A model generated the notes under the pieces. The model saw only the letters and a program-made list of their open reading frames with translations. It did not search any database and was not told where the DNA came from. This document shows, one piece after another, positions 1 to 12,162 of a stretch of DNA of 64,000 nt. Both the position numbers and the translations under genes were made by a program. Each line of letters begins with the position of its first letter. Position 1 is the stretch's first letter. The stretch lies in the NCBI GenBank assembly GCA_949126835.1, contig OX421494.1, positions 56,176,358 through 56,240,357 of the forward strand, written 5' to 3'. The stretch comes from Anisus vortex (lineage: Eukaryota; Mollusca; Gastropoda; Planorbidae).

Positions 1-60
1 AACCAAACTTGGCACGCAGAGCGATTTTCAACGGCACGCGAGTGATCTCCAAGAGTTTTT
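1..60 (+). repeat. hAT-type MITE, left fragment
   Basis: The 'cttggcacgcagagcgattt' segment matches the interior of the roughly 206-bp MITE seen complete at 8892-9096 and 33723-33928. The copy continues at about 1165-1257 after about 1.1 kb of unrelated AT-rich sequence, so it was split by an insertion. Its outer end lies outside the window. Confidence 0.6.
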
Positions 61-1160
61 TTTTTTGTATTGATGAAAAACAAATTTTCTGGTTCTGAGT
101 GAGGAATACTGACGGTTAAAGCAGATATTTCTGAATGACATTTCAGTGGGTTGAAATTGCATTTACAAGGACCATTGAAACTGGATAATATATCTTGCCG
201 TGAAATCAATTTTTAAACCTTTAACTACATGTACATCCCTGTATTAAGGCATATATTTCGATATATAGTTAGGGCTTATTCAGAAGTACATTGAAGTACT
301 GTAAGCGGAGTTTTCTAACCAAAGGCAAGACTTTCAAAAACTTTTTTACAAATGGGCGTCCAAATGAACCCATTTGCGGAAAAAATTTGAAAGGAAGATG
401 GTTAGCTTAGGAAAGTCATCTACTATTTTCAACTGATAGGCATTCGCTCTATTACTTTCAGCTTTTGGTTCAACTTACACTTGTAAAGAAATAAAAATAA
501 GTTAGTAATATTCTTTATATGACAACAAAACATAATTTAACTTGTTTGGCATCACATTTAATCAAATGGGGAAACGATTTAATATTAAAGGGAGATAATT
601 AAAGCATTTCATTTGCGCTAATAATTTTAGTAAATTTCTTTTTTTATATAAAAGGATTAATAGCTTACAAATTATTACTTTAAAATGCACAAACTTTTAA
701 ACGTCTTTGAAACTTGTATAAATATTTTATAACTAAAGAAGTTAAATGTATATTTTCAAACCTTACATTGACTACCCAGTTTGTCCAATTACTACGTATC
801 TATATCACCCAACTGTAATAGCATTTATACTTTTATTCTCCCTTTCAATACATAGGACATATTAAAGGACATCTCAGTAAATTGAGATCAAAATATAATT
901 AATGTTATTAAGTGTTAGATCTTCATCTTGAGTACCAAAATAATAATTAGAATTTAAACAATAATTACCAAAATAAATGTGAAAGTTAAGTATACTAATA
1001 AAATATTGTATTTGATATAAATGCAAGTAAACATGATGATAATCACAAAAATGTGCTTTTTTAAATTAATTTATATAAAACGATTTTACTATTTTCTCTA
1101 TAAATCTTCTTTGCTTTTGGCCTTGGTCTTGCTAAGGAGTTCAATTAATTGTCTTAAAAA
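61..1160. other. AT-rich stretch without recognisable gene
   Basis: I see no coding potential and no known family here. It sits between the two halves of one hAT MITE, so it may itself be an insertion, but I could not find terminal repeats or a clear target duplication. Confidence 0.4.
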
Positions 1161-1164
1161 AATA

Positions 1165-1257
1165 TAATAGAGCAGGTTGACTCTAGGCTGTTGGCACGCA
1201 GATTTATTTAGAAATCCTAGTTTGGCACACCATTATCCAAAGGTTACCGATCCCTGG
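1165..1257 (+). repeat. hAT-type MITE, right fragment
   Basis: The stretch from 'agagcaggttgactctagg' to 'aaggttaccgatccctgg' matches the right half of the MITE family at 8892-9096. It abuts the outer end of the large inverted-repeat arm beginning near 1258, so the MITE landed at or near that arm's border. Confidence 0.65.
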
Positions 1258-2129
1258 TCTAGTGTTTGCAAAGCATTTAAAGTTAAGGAATATTTTGTGC
1301 AAATCAAACATAGTTTTAAAGTATCTCTTTGAGAACAGAAAAAACAACAACTCATGGACCACCATATTTGAATGCTTTTTCCCTAAACTTCCAACAAAAT
1401 TGAAAGCCGGTTTTATAGTTAGACACCTGTCTTAAAATATATTTTTTTATTTAGCTTAGCTGACAATTTTTAATTACTCTATCTTTTATGAATACTTGGG
1501 ATGATAAAAAAATATTATAAATTTGTTGACGTGGCAACCTTAAAAATGGCGTAGGCATATAAACAATTTCAATTCTGTTTTTGTTATTGCCTCGAATGTA
1601 TATAATCTATTTTTCCATGCATGTTTTTGCGGATAGCGTTCATATATGTATACATATACTGAAATAGCATTATAAAATTATCTATTGACACCTGAAAATT
1701 GAAAAGAAAAAAGTTATTAACCAATCGTCAAGATCATGCATGGGATCAAAGAAGACAAATCGAAAAAATGTCAACTTTGTGTGCAGGTTAGTTACAGAGG
1801 AGTCGCGAAATAAATGAGAAAAAAAAGACAATACTGAGAAAACCTGAATAAAGAACAAAAGTAATGTACTCACGTGAACTTCTTGATAAAAAAAGTTATC
1901 CATTATCCTTTATCCTTTATTCGAATGTATTTCCTTTCTGTGTTATGAATTATATCCAATTGATCCATAGAAGTATTAGAAGACGTACGAAAATTGAATT
2001 ATGAATACACGTTGGCACTACTACACACGAAATCTGAAACCCTTTTTTAAAAAATGGTTATTCAATTTTTTTTCTATAGTACACAATTTTGGCTCTTTTT
2101 TAAATAATTCACACTAAAAACACTCATAA

Positions 2130-2290
2130 TGACCACCAGCGTCACATGTATTATTATCTCTGGCATCCTCAATCATCTGGTTAAGGCGTCGTTGCAGGGC
2201 ATATTCCCCTTCTTTCGTGCTTTTTTTTCAGCTTGACAAGCAGCATCAGCAACCTTCATTCTCGATTCTTTCCTTCAAACAGGTTGATGG
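2130..2290 (-). pseudogene. Degenerate exon, left arm (coiled-coil-like tail)
   Basis: Read on the minus strand, this block gives a charged helical peptide containing ALQRRLNQMIEDARD followed by a Cys-containing end and a stop, with one frame break upstream. The right arm has the matching block at about 6955-7090. I do not recognise the family. The conserved wording between two diverged arms suggests it was coding before the duplication; today both copies are broken. Confidence 0.35.
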
Positions 2291-2357
2291 TTATAGTCAA
2301 AGGTTGAAGCAGTAGCTTATTAATTACTGAAATGATCTCAAATGAGCTCTCACTAAA

Positions 2358-2558
2358 AATAATAATAATAATAAGGGTTACATAAAGCGCTTCTATCCAT
2401 TCTATTTTAGCATGCTCAGTGCGCTCTAGAAGATTATTACGTCCTCTAGTCCCAAAACTCCTGCACGGCGGCAGGGATCGGTCGGTGGCAGGGATAGAAC
2501 CCGCGACGTGTTGGTTGGTGTTTGGTTGACAGTCCGGTGAGTTAAGAGCAGGACCAGC
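2358..2558 (-). repeat. tRNA-headed SINE with LINE-like 3' tail (left arm copy)
   Basis: On the minus strand it has a B-box-like 'gggttctatccctgcc', then 'gcgctctagaagatt' type body, the shared 3' tail 'gcatgctaaa...atggatagaagcgct' and a (TTA)n end. Related copies are at 6630-6812, 58190-58280 (partial) and 59090-59300. The same SINE stands at the equivalent place in the right arm, so it inserted before the inverted duplication. Confidence 0.7.
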
Positions 2559-3190
2559 TGGCTTCACTCAATGATGCCAGCGCACGACCAACTGCACTTT
2601 AGGGCAACGGAACCAGATGCAATGGTTTAGTCTCTCATTTGTATTCTGGGCGCCTCCATGAAAAAGCCCCTTCAAACATCCCTTATCTGACATCCTTATA
2701 TAAATAGGGATGAGTTTCTGCGCGACAGAATGCGACAGACAAATAGATCTTCAGTGAGCAGTGCTGCAATGCCTTTAGTTTTTTGTAGTAGCTCCTGGCC
2801 ACAGTCAATCTCTGCAGCTAAACTACATGAACACAATGTTTATTTATCTATCAATTATAAAATGCATTTCTCAATTAGATTATTTGAACTAAAATTCAAT
2901 ATCCATTTAGCATAATAAATCCAATGGCAATTAGTCTAAGTGAAGTTTGTTGCATAGTAGTCATTAGCAATATATTATAATTTCAATATATAAATAATGA
3001 AGCAAATGTTCTTCATGTGTGTATTACAAAGGATAATAAGAAATTCATAATTTAAAAGAAAAATGAGTCTCACAGTTTTACCTGAAACATCCTTGTCATG
3101 TGTCATATGTCAGCTAACCAACACAGACCTGGGAGCCCTACTACTGTACTGAAATCTTGTAATGTAGAATATCTTCTACCACATACATGA

Positions 3191-3385
3191 CTAAAAAAAT
3201 GTCATGCGTCGATTGATTTCGAACGGCACACTGGTTTGTTTTAAAAATCCAATTCTAGAAGAAGACATTTCGTTAGCTTTAAATGATACGCAGTGTGGAC
3301 ATAAAGTTTTCAGCATAGAAGAAAAAACATTTTTTTCACCCTGGTAGACAGTTATGGACATTTCATGCTTCTTCTTATTCTTCAT
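3191..3385 (-). pseudogene. Degenerate coding block, left arm
   Basis: A 64-codon open stretch with Cys-rich and basic segments (motif SSRIGFLKQTSVPFEINR) aligns with the right-arm block at about 5870-6030, where the equivalent peptide is interrupted by stops and frame breaks. The conserved peptide implies a once-coding exon of unknown family. No start, splice sites or function can be assigned. Confidence 0.3.
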
Positions 3386-3414
3386 AATATTATTGTGGAG
3401 ACCCCGTTAAGACC

Positions 3415-3630
3415 AAGTGAAAAGTCCACAGTTTAACTACCCATACAAACTTTAAAACATCACAAACGAATTATTAACAGATGACACAGTTTCACCTTAG
3501 GTATTTAGTCCAGCCGTTCAGTGAAGTTTTGAAAGCCGACACTGAAGGGGCAGTGATGGATGCTTGCTCCAGTGTGTAGAGCGGGACACCTGTTGGATGC
3601 GACCTGGCTGTGTGAACATTTCTCTGGGTA
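3415..3630 (-). pseudogene. LINE reverse-transcriptase C-terminal tail, fragment
   Basis: The minus strand carries 'cacacagccaggtcgcatcc' and an SVSAFKTSLNGWTKYL peptide, the usual C-terminal end of a non-LTR retrotransposon ORF2. It is a shortened copy of the tails at 5500-5830 and 29020-29470, missing the middle part. Confidence 0.6.
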
Positions 3631-5500
3631 AAGTGAAAAAGGATCAGTTTAAAAAGAAACTCAATTAGTTTCAAATACCTGTACAAGTCTCTGTTATTGT
3701 AAATAATTAAAATCAACTTTATGTGACCCATCAGCCGTTTGAAAATCCAAATTACTGTCGACCTCCCTTATATTTTTATTTGTTGTCTTATATATTACAG
3801 ACGCTTCTTCTATAAAGAAGAGTACTGCTTCCTACGCTCATCCGTGGTCCGAGTCTAGTCTTGCATCTTTATTAATGTTTTAAATTATGTTAAGTTAATG
3901 CTTTAGGCAAACTATGCTGAAATAGACGTAGGACTAATACACTTATTAACAAACTATTAAAAAAGGGTTCTAAAGAAAGTATTTATTGTTTGGTTAAAAA
4001 CAAGGGCACTGTATGGTTGTTGTTATTGTCGCTTTTTGCATCAGAGAATTGCTGAGGTGTCGGCCAGCAGACATGTTTTCCCCAATAGCAAAACTTACAA
4101 TAAATATGAAAACGTTTATTTCCATGCAGTCTGCTTGTATATCAAAAGCTAGAATTATTGAAGGATTTACAAGTCAGTCATAAAAGATTGACGTGTATAA
4201 GGGGCAAGGGTGTTAACTCTCAGCAGCAATACGGCCCATTAAGTCAGAAATTAATCATGTCTGAGTTTTATTAAATGTTAATCTCGAAGACAAACGTAAG
4301 AATTACAATATAAAAGGAAGTGACGTATGACGCAAGAAAGTATGACGCGTTAAGGCCCAATCACACGGGCGAGTTCACTAGCTGCTAGTGGGCTAGTCTG
4401 CTATCTTGCTAGTAAACTAGCTCCGTGTCATCTAATCACCAGCAGCTAGTCAGCTACTAGCCATTAGTAAAAAAGCTGAGGGAAAAGTTGAAAGACGGTC
4501 AACTGTACTCGCCACTCGCCAGCGTTTGAGCGAGAAATTGTCATCACAACGTTAACAGAGATCCTAGTGAACCAGGTCAGCTTTGGCGTATACGGTTCCT
4601 CAATACCGCAGCCACTTGCGATCAAAAATATTTTTTCACGTATTTGAGATTCTTACGTTTATGGACAGTTTAACCATTTTTGTAATAATAAACTACATTT
4701 GCGACATAAAAATTAAGATTCAAAAGTCCTATATTACACATTCATAGATGCATGTCTAGTGGTTATTTTGACTATCTGCGCTAATGTAGGTTACCTTCTG
4801 ACCTTGACAACAAGGTTATTTTGTGTCCAGCAGTACATTTTAATTTTAAGTTCAAAATCAGCTACACACTAGTGTATAATTTGTTCTGTTTTTTTTTTTT
4901 TGCTGAGTAGCCTCAAGATCGCATTTATTGCAATGAGACAAACGCGTGTTACAATACCATATATGGTACGGGCTACTACTATCTCGTAATTAACCGGCAT
5001 TTTTCATTCACAAAGCTATCAGCTGGGTCACTCGTGATAGAAACGAGCTACGCATGGTTGGTAACTTTCTTCACCAGGTGGCGTACTGTAAACAAACAAA
5101 TCTCTCTGTGTCATTTCCTTTGCATACGCGTTGCTTGACAGTGTTCGTGTATTTTGAACAGTTTTTCTTTACAATTCTCTTATACAGCATATTTCTTTTT
5201 TTAAAATGCCTCGCCGTATAAAATACAAGTATGCAATGCACATTGGGTTGCAAAGCCGCTGCAGTGGCAAAATGGAACAAGGACAAGAAAAACGAACACC
5301 GCACGTTTTCAGTAATGATGAAAACGATGTACAAGGTACACGCGTAGTTCTTGAATAAAATGCAGCATGTTCCAGTAAGTTAAGAAAAAAAGAAAGAAAA
5401 AGAAGATGAATTTCAAGAATTGGTGATGTCGAAGAGATAACCTGTGTCTTTATTCACGCTACGCACGGAAATTGTATGTACAACACCGCAGAGCGGTAAA
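3631..5500. other. Spacer of the inverted repeat; MITE remnants, no gene
   Basis: It holds a short copy of interspersed repeat family A (about 3788-3865), half of a TA-flanked MITE (about 4160-4243), and a block at 4355-4460 starting TTAAGGCCCAATCACACGGG with repeated 'ctagctgctag' motifs that looks like one end of a Harbinger-type MITE. No supported gene. Confidence 0.45.
4160..4243 (+). repeat. TA-flanked MITE, half copy
   Basis: The segment ending 'ctcagcagcaatacggccca' followed by TTAA matches the right terminal inverted repeat of the complete element at 35569-35815. The left half is missing. Confidence 0.6.
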
Positions 5501-5830
5501 CAAGGTCACCACTATTTACAAGATCATGAACCGTCACGTGAAAATGTCCACACAGCCAGGTCGTATCCAACAGTGTCCCGCTCTATCCAGATTATCAGCT
5601 CAAACTGCATGTCCCACACGTCTACAAATATTCTTCTTTTTTCCCCGTCAGCCATTAGATTGTGAAACACACTGGGCCAGCCCTCCATCACTGCCCCTTC
5701 TGTGCCGGCTTTTAAATCTTCACTGAAAGGCTGGACTAAATACTTCGAGTGAAACTCGATTATCATCTTTTTTGTGATGTTTAAAAATTGTACATGTAGT
5801 TAAATTGTGGACTTTTTCCTCTGTCCTTTC
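5500..5830 (+). pseudogene. LINE reverse-transcriptase C-terminal tail
   Basis: The plus strand encodes, across frame breaks, the tail of a non-LTR retrotransposon ORF2: a HHYLQDHEPSRENVHTARS segment, then SAIRL, then an AFKSSLKGWT-like end. A parallel copy is at 29020-29470 and a shortened inverted one at 3415-3630. No endonuclease or RT core remains. It forms the inner end of the right inverted-repeat arm. Confidence 0.6.
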
Positions 5831-6381
5831 CGGCTCTCCACAATAATATGAAGAAGACGAAAACTGGAATGTCGGTCACTGTTTGCCAGGATGAAAATAA
5901 TAGTTTTTTCTTCTATGCTGAAAGTTGTATGTCCACACAGTTAAGGAAATATCTTCTCCTAGAATTGGATGTTTAAAAAAAAACAGTGTGTCGTTCGAAG
6001 TAAATCGAAGCAAGACATTGTTTTGTTATGAATGTGGAGGAGGATATTCTATCTTACAAGATCTCAGCACAGTAGTAGGGATCCCAGGTATGTGTTGGCC
6101 AGCTGACACATGACAAGGCTGTTTAAGGTGAGACCGTAAGAGTTTTTTTTAATTATGCATTGTTTAAAACCCTTGTATTACATACATGAATAACATTTGT
6201 CTCATTGTTTATATATTGAAATTTTAATCTATTGCTAATGACTACATTACAAAATGCAACAAACTTCACTAAGACTTATTGTCATTGTATTTATTGTTCA
6301 AAATGGAAATTTAATTTTAGTTCAAATAATCTAATTGAGAAATATATTTTATAATTGATAGAAAAATAAACAGTGTTGTTG

Positions 6382-6540
6382 TTGTTTCAGCTGCAGAGAT
6401 TGACTGTTGTCAGGAATTACTACAACAAACTAAAGACATTGTAGCACCGAGTGACACTGTTCACCGTTGTACTACTTATCTGTCGCAAGCGCACAAACTG
6501 ATCCCAATTTATAAAAGGATGGCGATAAGGAACATTTAAA
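6382..6540 (+). pseudogene. Exon-like block, right arm
   Basis: A pyrimidine-rich run and CAG precede CTGCAGAGATTGACTGTTGT, like a 3' splice site, and the frame continues to a stop at about 6538 (AAEIDCCQELLQQTKDIV motif). The left arm has the same block with frame breaks. This looks like an internal or terminal exon of a duplicated, now decayed gene; the family is unknown to me. Confidence 0.35.
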
Positions 6541-6629
6541 GCGGCTTCTTCGTGGAGACATCCACCCCAAAAGACAATTGAGAGACTAAACCATTGCATC
6601 TAGTTCCTTTGACCTAAAGTGCAGTTGGT

Positions 6630-6812
6630 CAACTGTCAACTATTTTCAACCAATACGTCGCGGGTTCTATAACTGCCACCGACCGATCCTTGCCGCCCTG
6701 CAGGAGTGTTGGGACTAGAGGACGTAATACTCTTCTAGAGCGCACTGAGTATGCTAAGCTAGCATGGATAGAAGCGCTATATAAATAACCATTAATATTA
6801 TTAGTAGTGAAA
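6630..6812 (+). repeat. tRNA-headed SINE with LINE-like 3' tail (right arm copy)
   Basis: It contains 'cgcgggttctataactgcca' (B-box-like), 'gggactagaggacgtaata' body, 'agcgcactgagtatgcta' and 'gcatggatagaagcgctata' followed by an AT-rich ATT tail. The head is deleted compared with the left-arm copy. Confidence 0.7.
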
Positions 6813-6859
6813 TCTCTTTTGACATTATGTCAGTAATTAATAAGCTACAACTTCAACCT

Positions 6860-6945
6860 TTGACCTATAACCATCAACCTTCAACTATAACCATCAACCT
6901 TCAACTCTACCCATCAACCTTCAACTATAACCATCAGCCTGCTGC
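6860..6945 (+). repeat. 20-bp tandem repeat, about 4 copies
   Basis: Four tandem copies of 'ccatcaaccttcaactataa' with small changes. They lie directly before the coiled-coil-like block of the right arm; the left arm has only about one unit. Confidence 0.8.
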
Positions 6946-6954
6946 AGGAAAGAG

Positions 6955-7090
6955 ATGAATCAAGAATGAAGATTGCTTGTCAAGCTGAAAAAACTCACAA
7001 AGAAAGGAATATGCTCTGCAACGACGCCTTAACCAGATGATTGAGGATGCCAGAGATGGCAACACATGTGTAGCTGGTGGTCAATATGCG
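6955..7090 (+). pseudogene. Degenerate exon, right arm (coiled-coil-like tail)
   Basis: Counterpart of the block at 2130-2290. The reading frame giving LQRRLNQMIEDARDGNT is reached only after a frame break upstream. Unknown family. Confidence 0.35.
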
Positions 7091-8009
7091 TGTGTTTTTA
7101 ATGTGAGTCAGAATAGTGAAGCATAGGAAAAAAAATGAATAAAAATTTTTGTGAAAAAAAAAAGGTTTTAGATTTCGTGTGAAGTTGTGCTAATGTGTGT
7201 TTCTAATTCAAGTTTATTCACGTCTTCTTTGGATTAATTCGATATAATTCATAACACAGAAAGGGAATACATTCAAAGACAGGATAAAGAATAACTTTTT
7301 TATCAAAAAGTTCAGGTGAGTACATTATATCTTTTTTTTCCCTTTGTTTCTCAAAATTGTCTTTTTTTTCATTTTCCTTTAGTTATTTCTCTTCTCCTCT
7401 GTAACTAACACAGGGTTGAAATTTTGCAGTTTTGTTCAATACTTTGTCTTCTTTATTCCCATGCATGGTCTTGACGATTGGTTAAGAACTTTTTTCTTTT
7501 CAATTTTCAGGTGTCAATAGATAATTTTCTAATGCTAGTTTGGTTGTATTTTTTTTTAAAATATAGGCCTATATTTTGTAATATTAAAGATATCAGCGAA
7601 ATCATGCAAGGAAAGATAAAGAATATACATTCAAAGCAATAACAAAAAAAAAACTAAAAAATTGAATAATCATCTTTGTAAAAGGGTTATAATACTTTTG
7701 ATCAAGTTGTTTATACGCCATTTTTATGGTTGCTACGGCAACAAAATAAAATAATTTGTTATTACCCCAAGCATTCATAAAACATCCAGCTGATTGGGTA
7801 TTTAGAAAATTGTCACTTAAGCTAAATAAATAAAAATATTTGGACCAAGTGTCGATTTTGTTGGAAGTTTAGGGAAAAACCATTCAAATGTTGTATCTCA
7901 TGAGCTTTATTTTTAATTTGTTATCAAAGAAATACTTTAAAACTTTGTTTGATTTGCACAAAATATTATAATTCCTAAACTTTAAATGCTTTGCAAACAC
8001 TAGACATCT

Positions 8010-8880
8010 AATGTGTCACAGGCGTCTCATAGTCTATGCCTATTGTTGTTTTTGTATCTTTCAAATCCCTAACATTGCTTTTCATATATTCTTTTCATAT
8101 ATCTTTTCATATATTATTATTATTTCATATTCCAGATGCTCATTTCTAAACAGTAATTTGAGTAAAGTTTTCTAGCGAATTGATTATAATTTTATATGAT
8201 GTTAAGTTGGTGGTCTTCCTGGTTTGTTCACAAGAATTTTACCTAAGTGGAGAATCGAACCCGGGTCGCCCGCATGGCAGCCTGATCTACTTAGCTCGCG
8301 AAGACACATTTCCGAACTTAAATCGCAAAAGTATAATATGAGACAATCAGGTCACGTGTCTTTAAAATAACTAATATTATTGGATGAACACACACACAGT
8401 CAACTTTACACATATTAAGATATATGGTTTACAGTGGGTTATAATAAACCGCTGTTTTGGGGTTTGCATCCTACATAGAATTGAACGTTTAAAAAATCGA
8501 TTTCCTTTTGTGTCTAGTAGGATGGAGAAAACTGTAATCTGTGCATCTCTTAACTAAACACTCTTATTCACAACCATAAAAGTAAATAAATTGAGATTTC
8601 AGTTTCAACAGGTAAATTGCAACTTTATTTACTCTAAAACTAAACATGTGTACATGAAAAGAAAATTAAAACAAATAATGAAATAAGCAAATAAGACCCC
8701 AGATGGAAATATCCAATATTATGGTTATGTTATTACTAGTGGTTATGCCCGTCAAAATGACGGAGAAATTGAAAAGTAATGGTAGATAATTGCTTACAGT
8801 CATACACCATGGAACTAGTTAACCAGTGGGAAATAAGCCACTTAAATAGTATTCAGTAAATATTTACAACAGTGTATTGA
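8010..8880. other. Intergenic; one tRNA-like SINE fragment
   Basis: At about 8240-8310 the minus strand carries a tRNA-like block (B-box complement 'agaatcgaacccgggtcgcc'), too degraded to be a tRNA gene. Otherwise AT-rich sequence with nothing recognisable. Confidence 0.4.
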
Positions 8881-8891
8881 AAAGATTAGAG

Positions 8892-9096
8892 CAGGCGTCG
8901 GCAACCTAAGCAACGCGTGCCAGACTTGGCACGCAGAGCGATTTCCAATGGCACGCGGAAGACCCCCTAAAAAAGAAAATTCAAGTCTCTTCTACAAAAA
9001 ATTGTGTGGTAGAGCAGGATGACTTTTAGGTTGGCACGCTGAATGAATTAGAAATCCTACTTTGGCACACTATTATCAAAAGGTTGCCGACATGTA
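8892..9096 (+). mobile_element. hAT-type MITE, complete, 8-bp target duplication
   Basis: About 205 bp, starting CAGGCGTCGGCAACCT and ending in the inverted 'aggttgccgaca' terminus. It is flanked on both sides by the 8-bp GATTAGAG (8884-8891 and 9097-9104), the target-duplication length of hAT transposons. It has no coding capacity and would depend on a hAT transposase elsewhere. Family members: 1-60/1165-1257, 10353-10565, 33723-33928, 38637-38838, 62400-62607. Confidence 0.85.
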
Positions 9097-9139
9097 GATT
9101 AGAGTATGCCACATTAAACAAATTTACATGAATTAAGTT

Positions 9140-9240
9140 CTGGGCAGGCAAGTCCCGAGAACAAATTCTTGTTTTCGACAGAATTCGTACCCAGGACCTT
9201 CGGTACGCAGCCGAACGCGCTGCCGCTCGGCCACCTATAT
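9140..9240 (-). repeat. tRNA-like SINE head fragment
   Basis: On the minus strand 'ggtggccgagcggcagcgcg' (A-box region) is followed by a degenerate B-box 'ctgggtacgaattc'. This is the head of the SINE family seen at 15391-15672 without its body. It is not a functional tRNA: the acceptor stem cannot pair. Confidence 0.55.
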
Positions 9241-10352
9241 TTGATTCACAGTTACATGTTTTGAATTATTTGGTTGCTACTATTATTAATATTACATCGT
9301 TTTTAATTGAGCCTGTGTTAGCTTTTAGATTTAACAACTTAACTTTTATCTATAGTAATATTGCCTCAATTCGTCATACAGTAAATCCTTGAAGATTGAC
9401 ACGTAAGTCACTTCATTAGCGATGCCCTTTTATTGACTTCATGATCAGCATCGAAGTTCCGCATTCATTGGTGACCCCTTGGCTATCTCAGGATGCCGTA
9501 GTATTTCATCTGTTATGAAAGTATTTAGAAATTGATAGTTTAAAGAGCGTACTTTGAACAGCTGTTGAGGTAAACAAACAGGATACAATGAACAGCATTG
9601 TATAACTTTACATTTGTTCGGTATACATACTTCGAGCGAAAAAGGCCTGACGAAATAATTTCATAATAGAATGATTCTTTTCCAGGAACACCATGTAAAG
9701 CAAAGTGGCGGTCAACATAAATTCTATTGGCGACTGAGTTCTCTTCACGCCCCATAGTGTCCAACTTTATGTTTAAAACCTAAACATATAATATGTTTAT
9801 CGCATTCATAATGTTATTGATAGACAGACCAGACCAACACAGATCTGTCATAGTTTTTCATTCACCGATAATTACGGTTCCCCTCGAGATTTGGAACCCA
9901 CTTTGTAACTACGGACAAGGCTAGTAGACAGTTGTGAGCTATTTTGAATGTGTGTGTCTGTGTATGAGAGGTATGAGTAGTGTTATTGTAAAAGGTAGTG
10001 TATGAGGCAAATTCAACTGAGTTGTGTGTGAATGGGAAAGGGAGAACGAGGTATTTGAGATGTGTAATGTGTAGAGAGAGAAGGGATCTGAAGAGCAGTG
10101 TGGATAGGTAGAGAGAAAAAAAGGTGTTGAAAATGTATATGGTCTCTGGTGTTGATTAAGTAATGGCAGTCTTAACATAAACACGAGCCGTCTTGAAATG
10201 CAGCTAAATGTTTCCATCAGACAGTAAAAGAAAATGTATTCTGCAGACATTAGTACACTATTAAAACATTAATCGTCAGTCTTGGGTTGAGTTGAATTAA
10301 TATTTATTATTAAGATTTACTAAATGTTATTTTAACACATTATATTATAGGT
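9241..10352. other. Intergenic, no gene seen
   Basis: AT-rich sequence; the open stretches in it are short and show no domain, repeat or codon pattern I can support. Confidence 0.4.
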
Positions 10353-10565
10353 AAGGGGTCGGCAACCTTTTGATAACAGTGTGCCAAAGTGAGATTTCTA
10401 ATTCATTCAGCGTGCCAACAGTCTAAAAGTCATTCTACTCTAGCACTCACTTTCTTGTAGAACAGACCCGCATTGCCTTTCTTTTATGAGTCTTTCACGT
10501 GTCCTTGAAAATCTCTCTGCGGGCCAAGTGACGCATGAGATGCGTAGGTTTCCCAACCCTGCTTG
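10353..10565 (-). repeat. hAT-type MITE, degraded copy
   Basis: It starts 'aaggggtcggcaacctttt' and ends near 'gtaggtttcccaaccctg', matching the MITE at 33723-33928 in the same relative orientation. The termini have diverged and I could not find matching 8-bp flanks. Confidence 0.65.
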
Positions 10566-10710
10566 AGAAAGCGCTATTCTTCTACACATAATTTGTGCAT
10601 GTATAGTTAGGGCAATGTTGCAGAATGAATCTACCACAATTTTTTCGTAGTTAAACACACATTTTCACATCAAACGCGTTTACGCATTTTGGTTATGCAT
10701 TAATGTATTG

Positions 10711-10711
<1 letters not shown>

Positions 10712-10744
<33 letters not shown>
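10712..10744 (+). repeat. (CA)n microsatellite
   Basis: About 16 uninterrupted CA units. Confidence 0.95.
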
Positions 10745-10747
<3 letters not shown>

Positions 10748-11361
10748 GAATAAATGTAAAGTGAAGCTGAAATAAAAGATTCACAAATATTTATTGGGTA
10801 AAATAGCTCTTCCATAACTGACATTAAAAATGTACTTTATATGTAGCACCCATCTAGAAGACACAGTATATGATACAAACACTGTGCTAACTGTACAATC
10901 TCCTTATAAGCAATTGACATCACGCACTTTTGTGTTCATAGCGTGTCTTCCTAAACAGTTGAGTTATTGCATTACTTACTATTTTAATTTTAAAACTTAC
11001 TGTTTAGTCATAATTTGTGTTTTCAAATAGTGCGTTTTACATATTAGGCTAAGAAGATTGACATAAAGACCATGCAATATCTATCTATAAAATAAACCTT
11101 AATACATATTTTGTAAACTTCTTCAACATTTAATATGAATATTTCAATTAAAAACTGCATCGTTTCTTAAGAATCCGCGTTGATCAATACAAACTGGGAA
11201 ATCAATGGGAACTTTGAGAAATATTAAACCATCTAGAGTCTACATGTTTGTAGAGTTAATGCTGACGGAAACAAACTTGTTGGTTAAAGTGTTTTGGTGT
11301 ATTAAATATGTAGAACTATTGATGCTCTGTGTGAAGAACTGGTTAAGCTAAATGCATAAAT

Positions 11362-11462
11362 CTGTCTATGTTATATGAATACAACTGTCTATGTAATATG
11401 AACACAACTGTCTATGTTATATAAACACAACTGTCTGTGTAATATAAACACAACTGTCTGTG
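11362..11462 (+). repeat. 23-bp tandem repeat
   Basis: Just over four copies of a unit beginning 'ctgtctatgttatatgaata', exact 23-bp spacing between the first two starts, with T/G variation in later units. Confidence 0.85.
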
Positions 11463-12162
11463 TTTATATATGTATACAGCGGTATATGCCTTTTGATTAA
11501 ATAAATTACATAAAGAGTTTGACAATATTTTTTTTACCTAATATGGATATGTATATAACATGGGTTGACGATAATTGTGTAAAAAAAATCATTAATTGCA
11601 TCAAAATTAGTGATCAAACTGTGATTCAGTCACAGTGACATGATAATTGCGAAGCACGGTATTAATTTTCTTATAGAGTTATCTATAATAATTAGTTTAT
11701 TATAATAATGACGTTACACACATAGTCTCAATAATGAAAAACACGATTGAATGAATAACATTAAGAAAAATTCGATAATGTAATATTTTAACCTACATTG
11801 CTTTTTCCTTAGCAACATGGTAATTATTGAACTAATTACAATCGTGTCGGTTGTATTAACTGTACAGTCTGATCAAAGATGTCAATCAATACTATAATAA
11901 CTATCGCTAAACCCTCATTAAAAGTACAGCCTTTGGAATATGTTTTTTTTTTGTTTTACATATTAGAGTGTACTGCAGCTTGACGTTACATGTTATAAAA
12001 ATATATCATAGTCCAACCAAAATTGTGAGCTTTATATGTAATAATGTGTACGATACACTAACTTAGAGTTTTCAGTGTAATGTTTTGTGAAGTTTATGTA
12101 AACGAGTAACTTTAATGATCTGGGTTTTACACTTCTCTGTAACTATAAACTTTAGCCTTAGA

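Larger units (their letters stand above)
1258..3630. repeat. Left arm of a large inverted repeat
   Basis: The reverse complement of this region matches about 5530-8005. Shared anchors are the outer end 'gcaaagcatttaaagtt', the 'cttaaccagatgattgagg' segment, an ATT-tailed SINE at the same place in both arms, an exon-like block beginning with CTGCAGAGATTGACTGT, and a LINE C-terminal tail at the inner end. The arms differ by many substitutions and by indels (for example a deletion in the LINE tail here and in the SINE head of the right arm), so the duplication is not recent. Spacer is about 1.9 kb. Confidence 0.8.
5530..8005. repeat. Right arm of a large inverted repeat
   Basis: Partner of 1258-3630 in the opposite orientation, with the same order of parts: LINE tail, degenerate coding block, exon-like block at 6382, SINE, coiled-coil-like block at 6955-7090, then an AT-rich outer part ending in 'taaatgctttgcaaacacta'. 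Its outer border is at about 8005. Confidence 0.8.
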
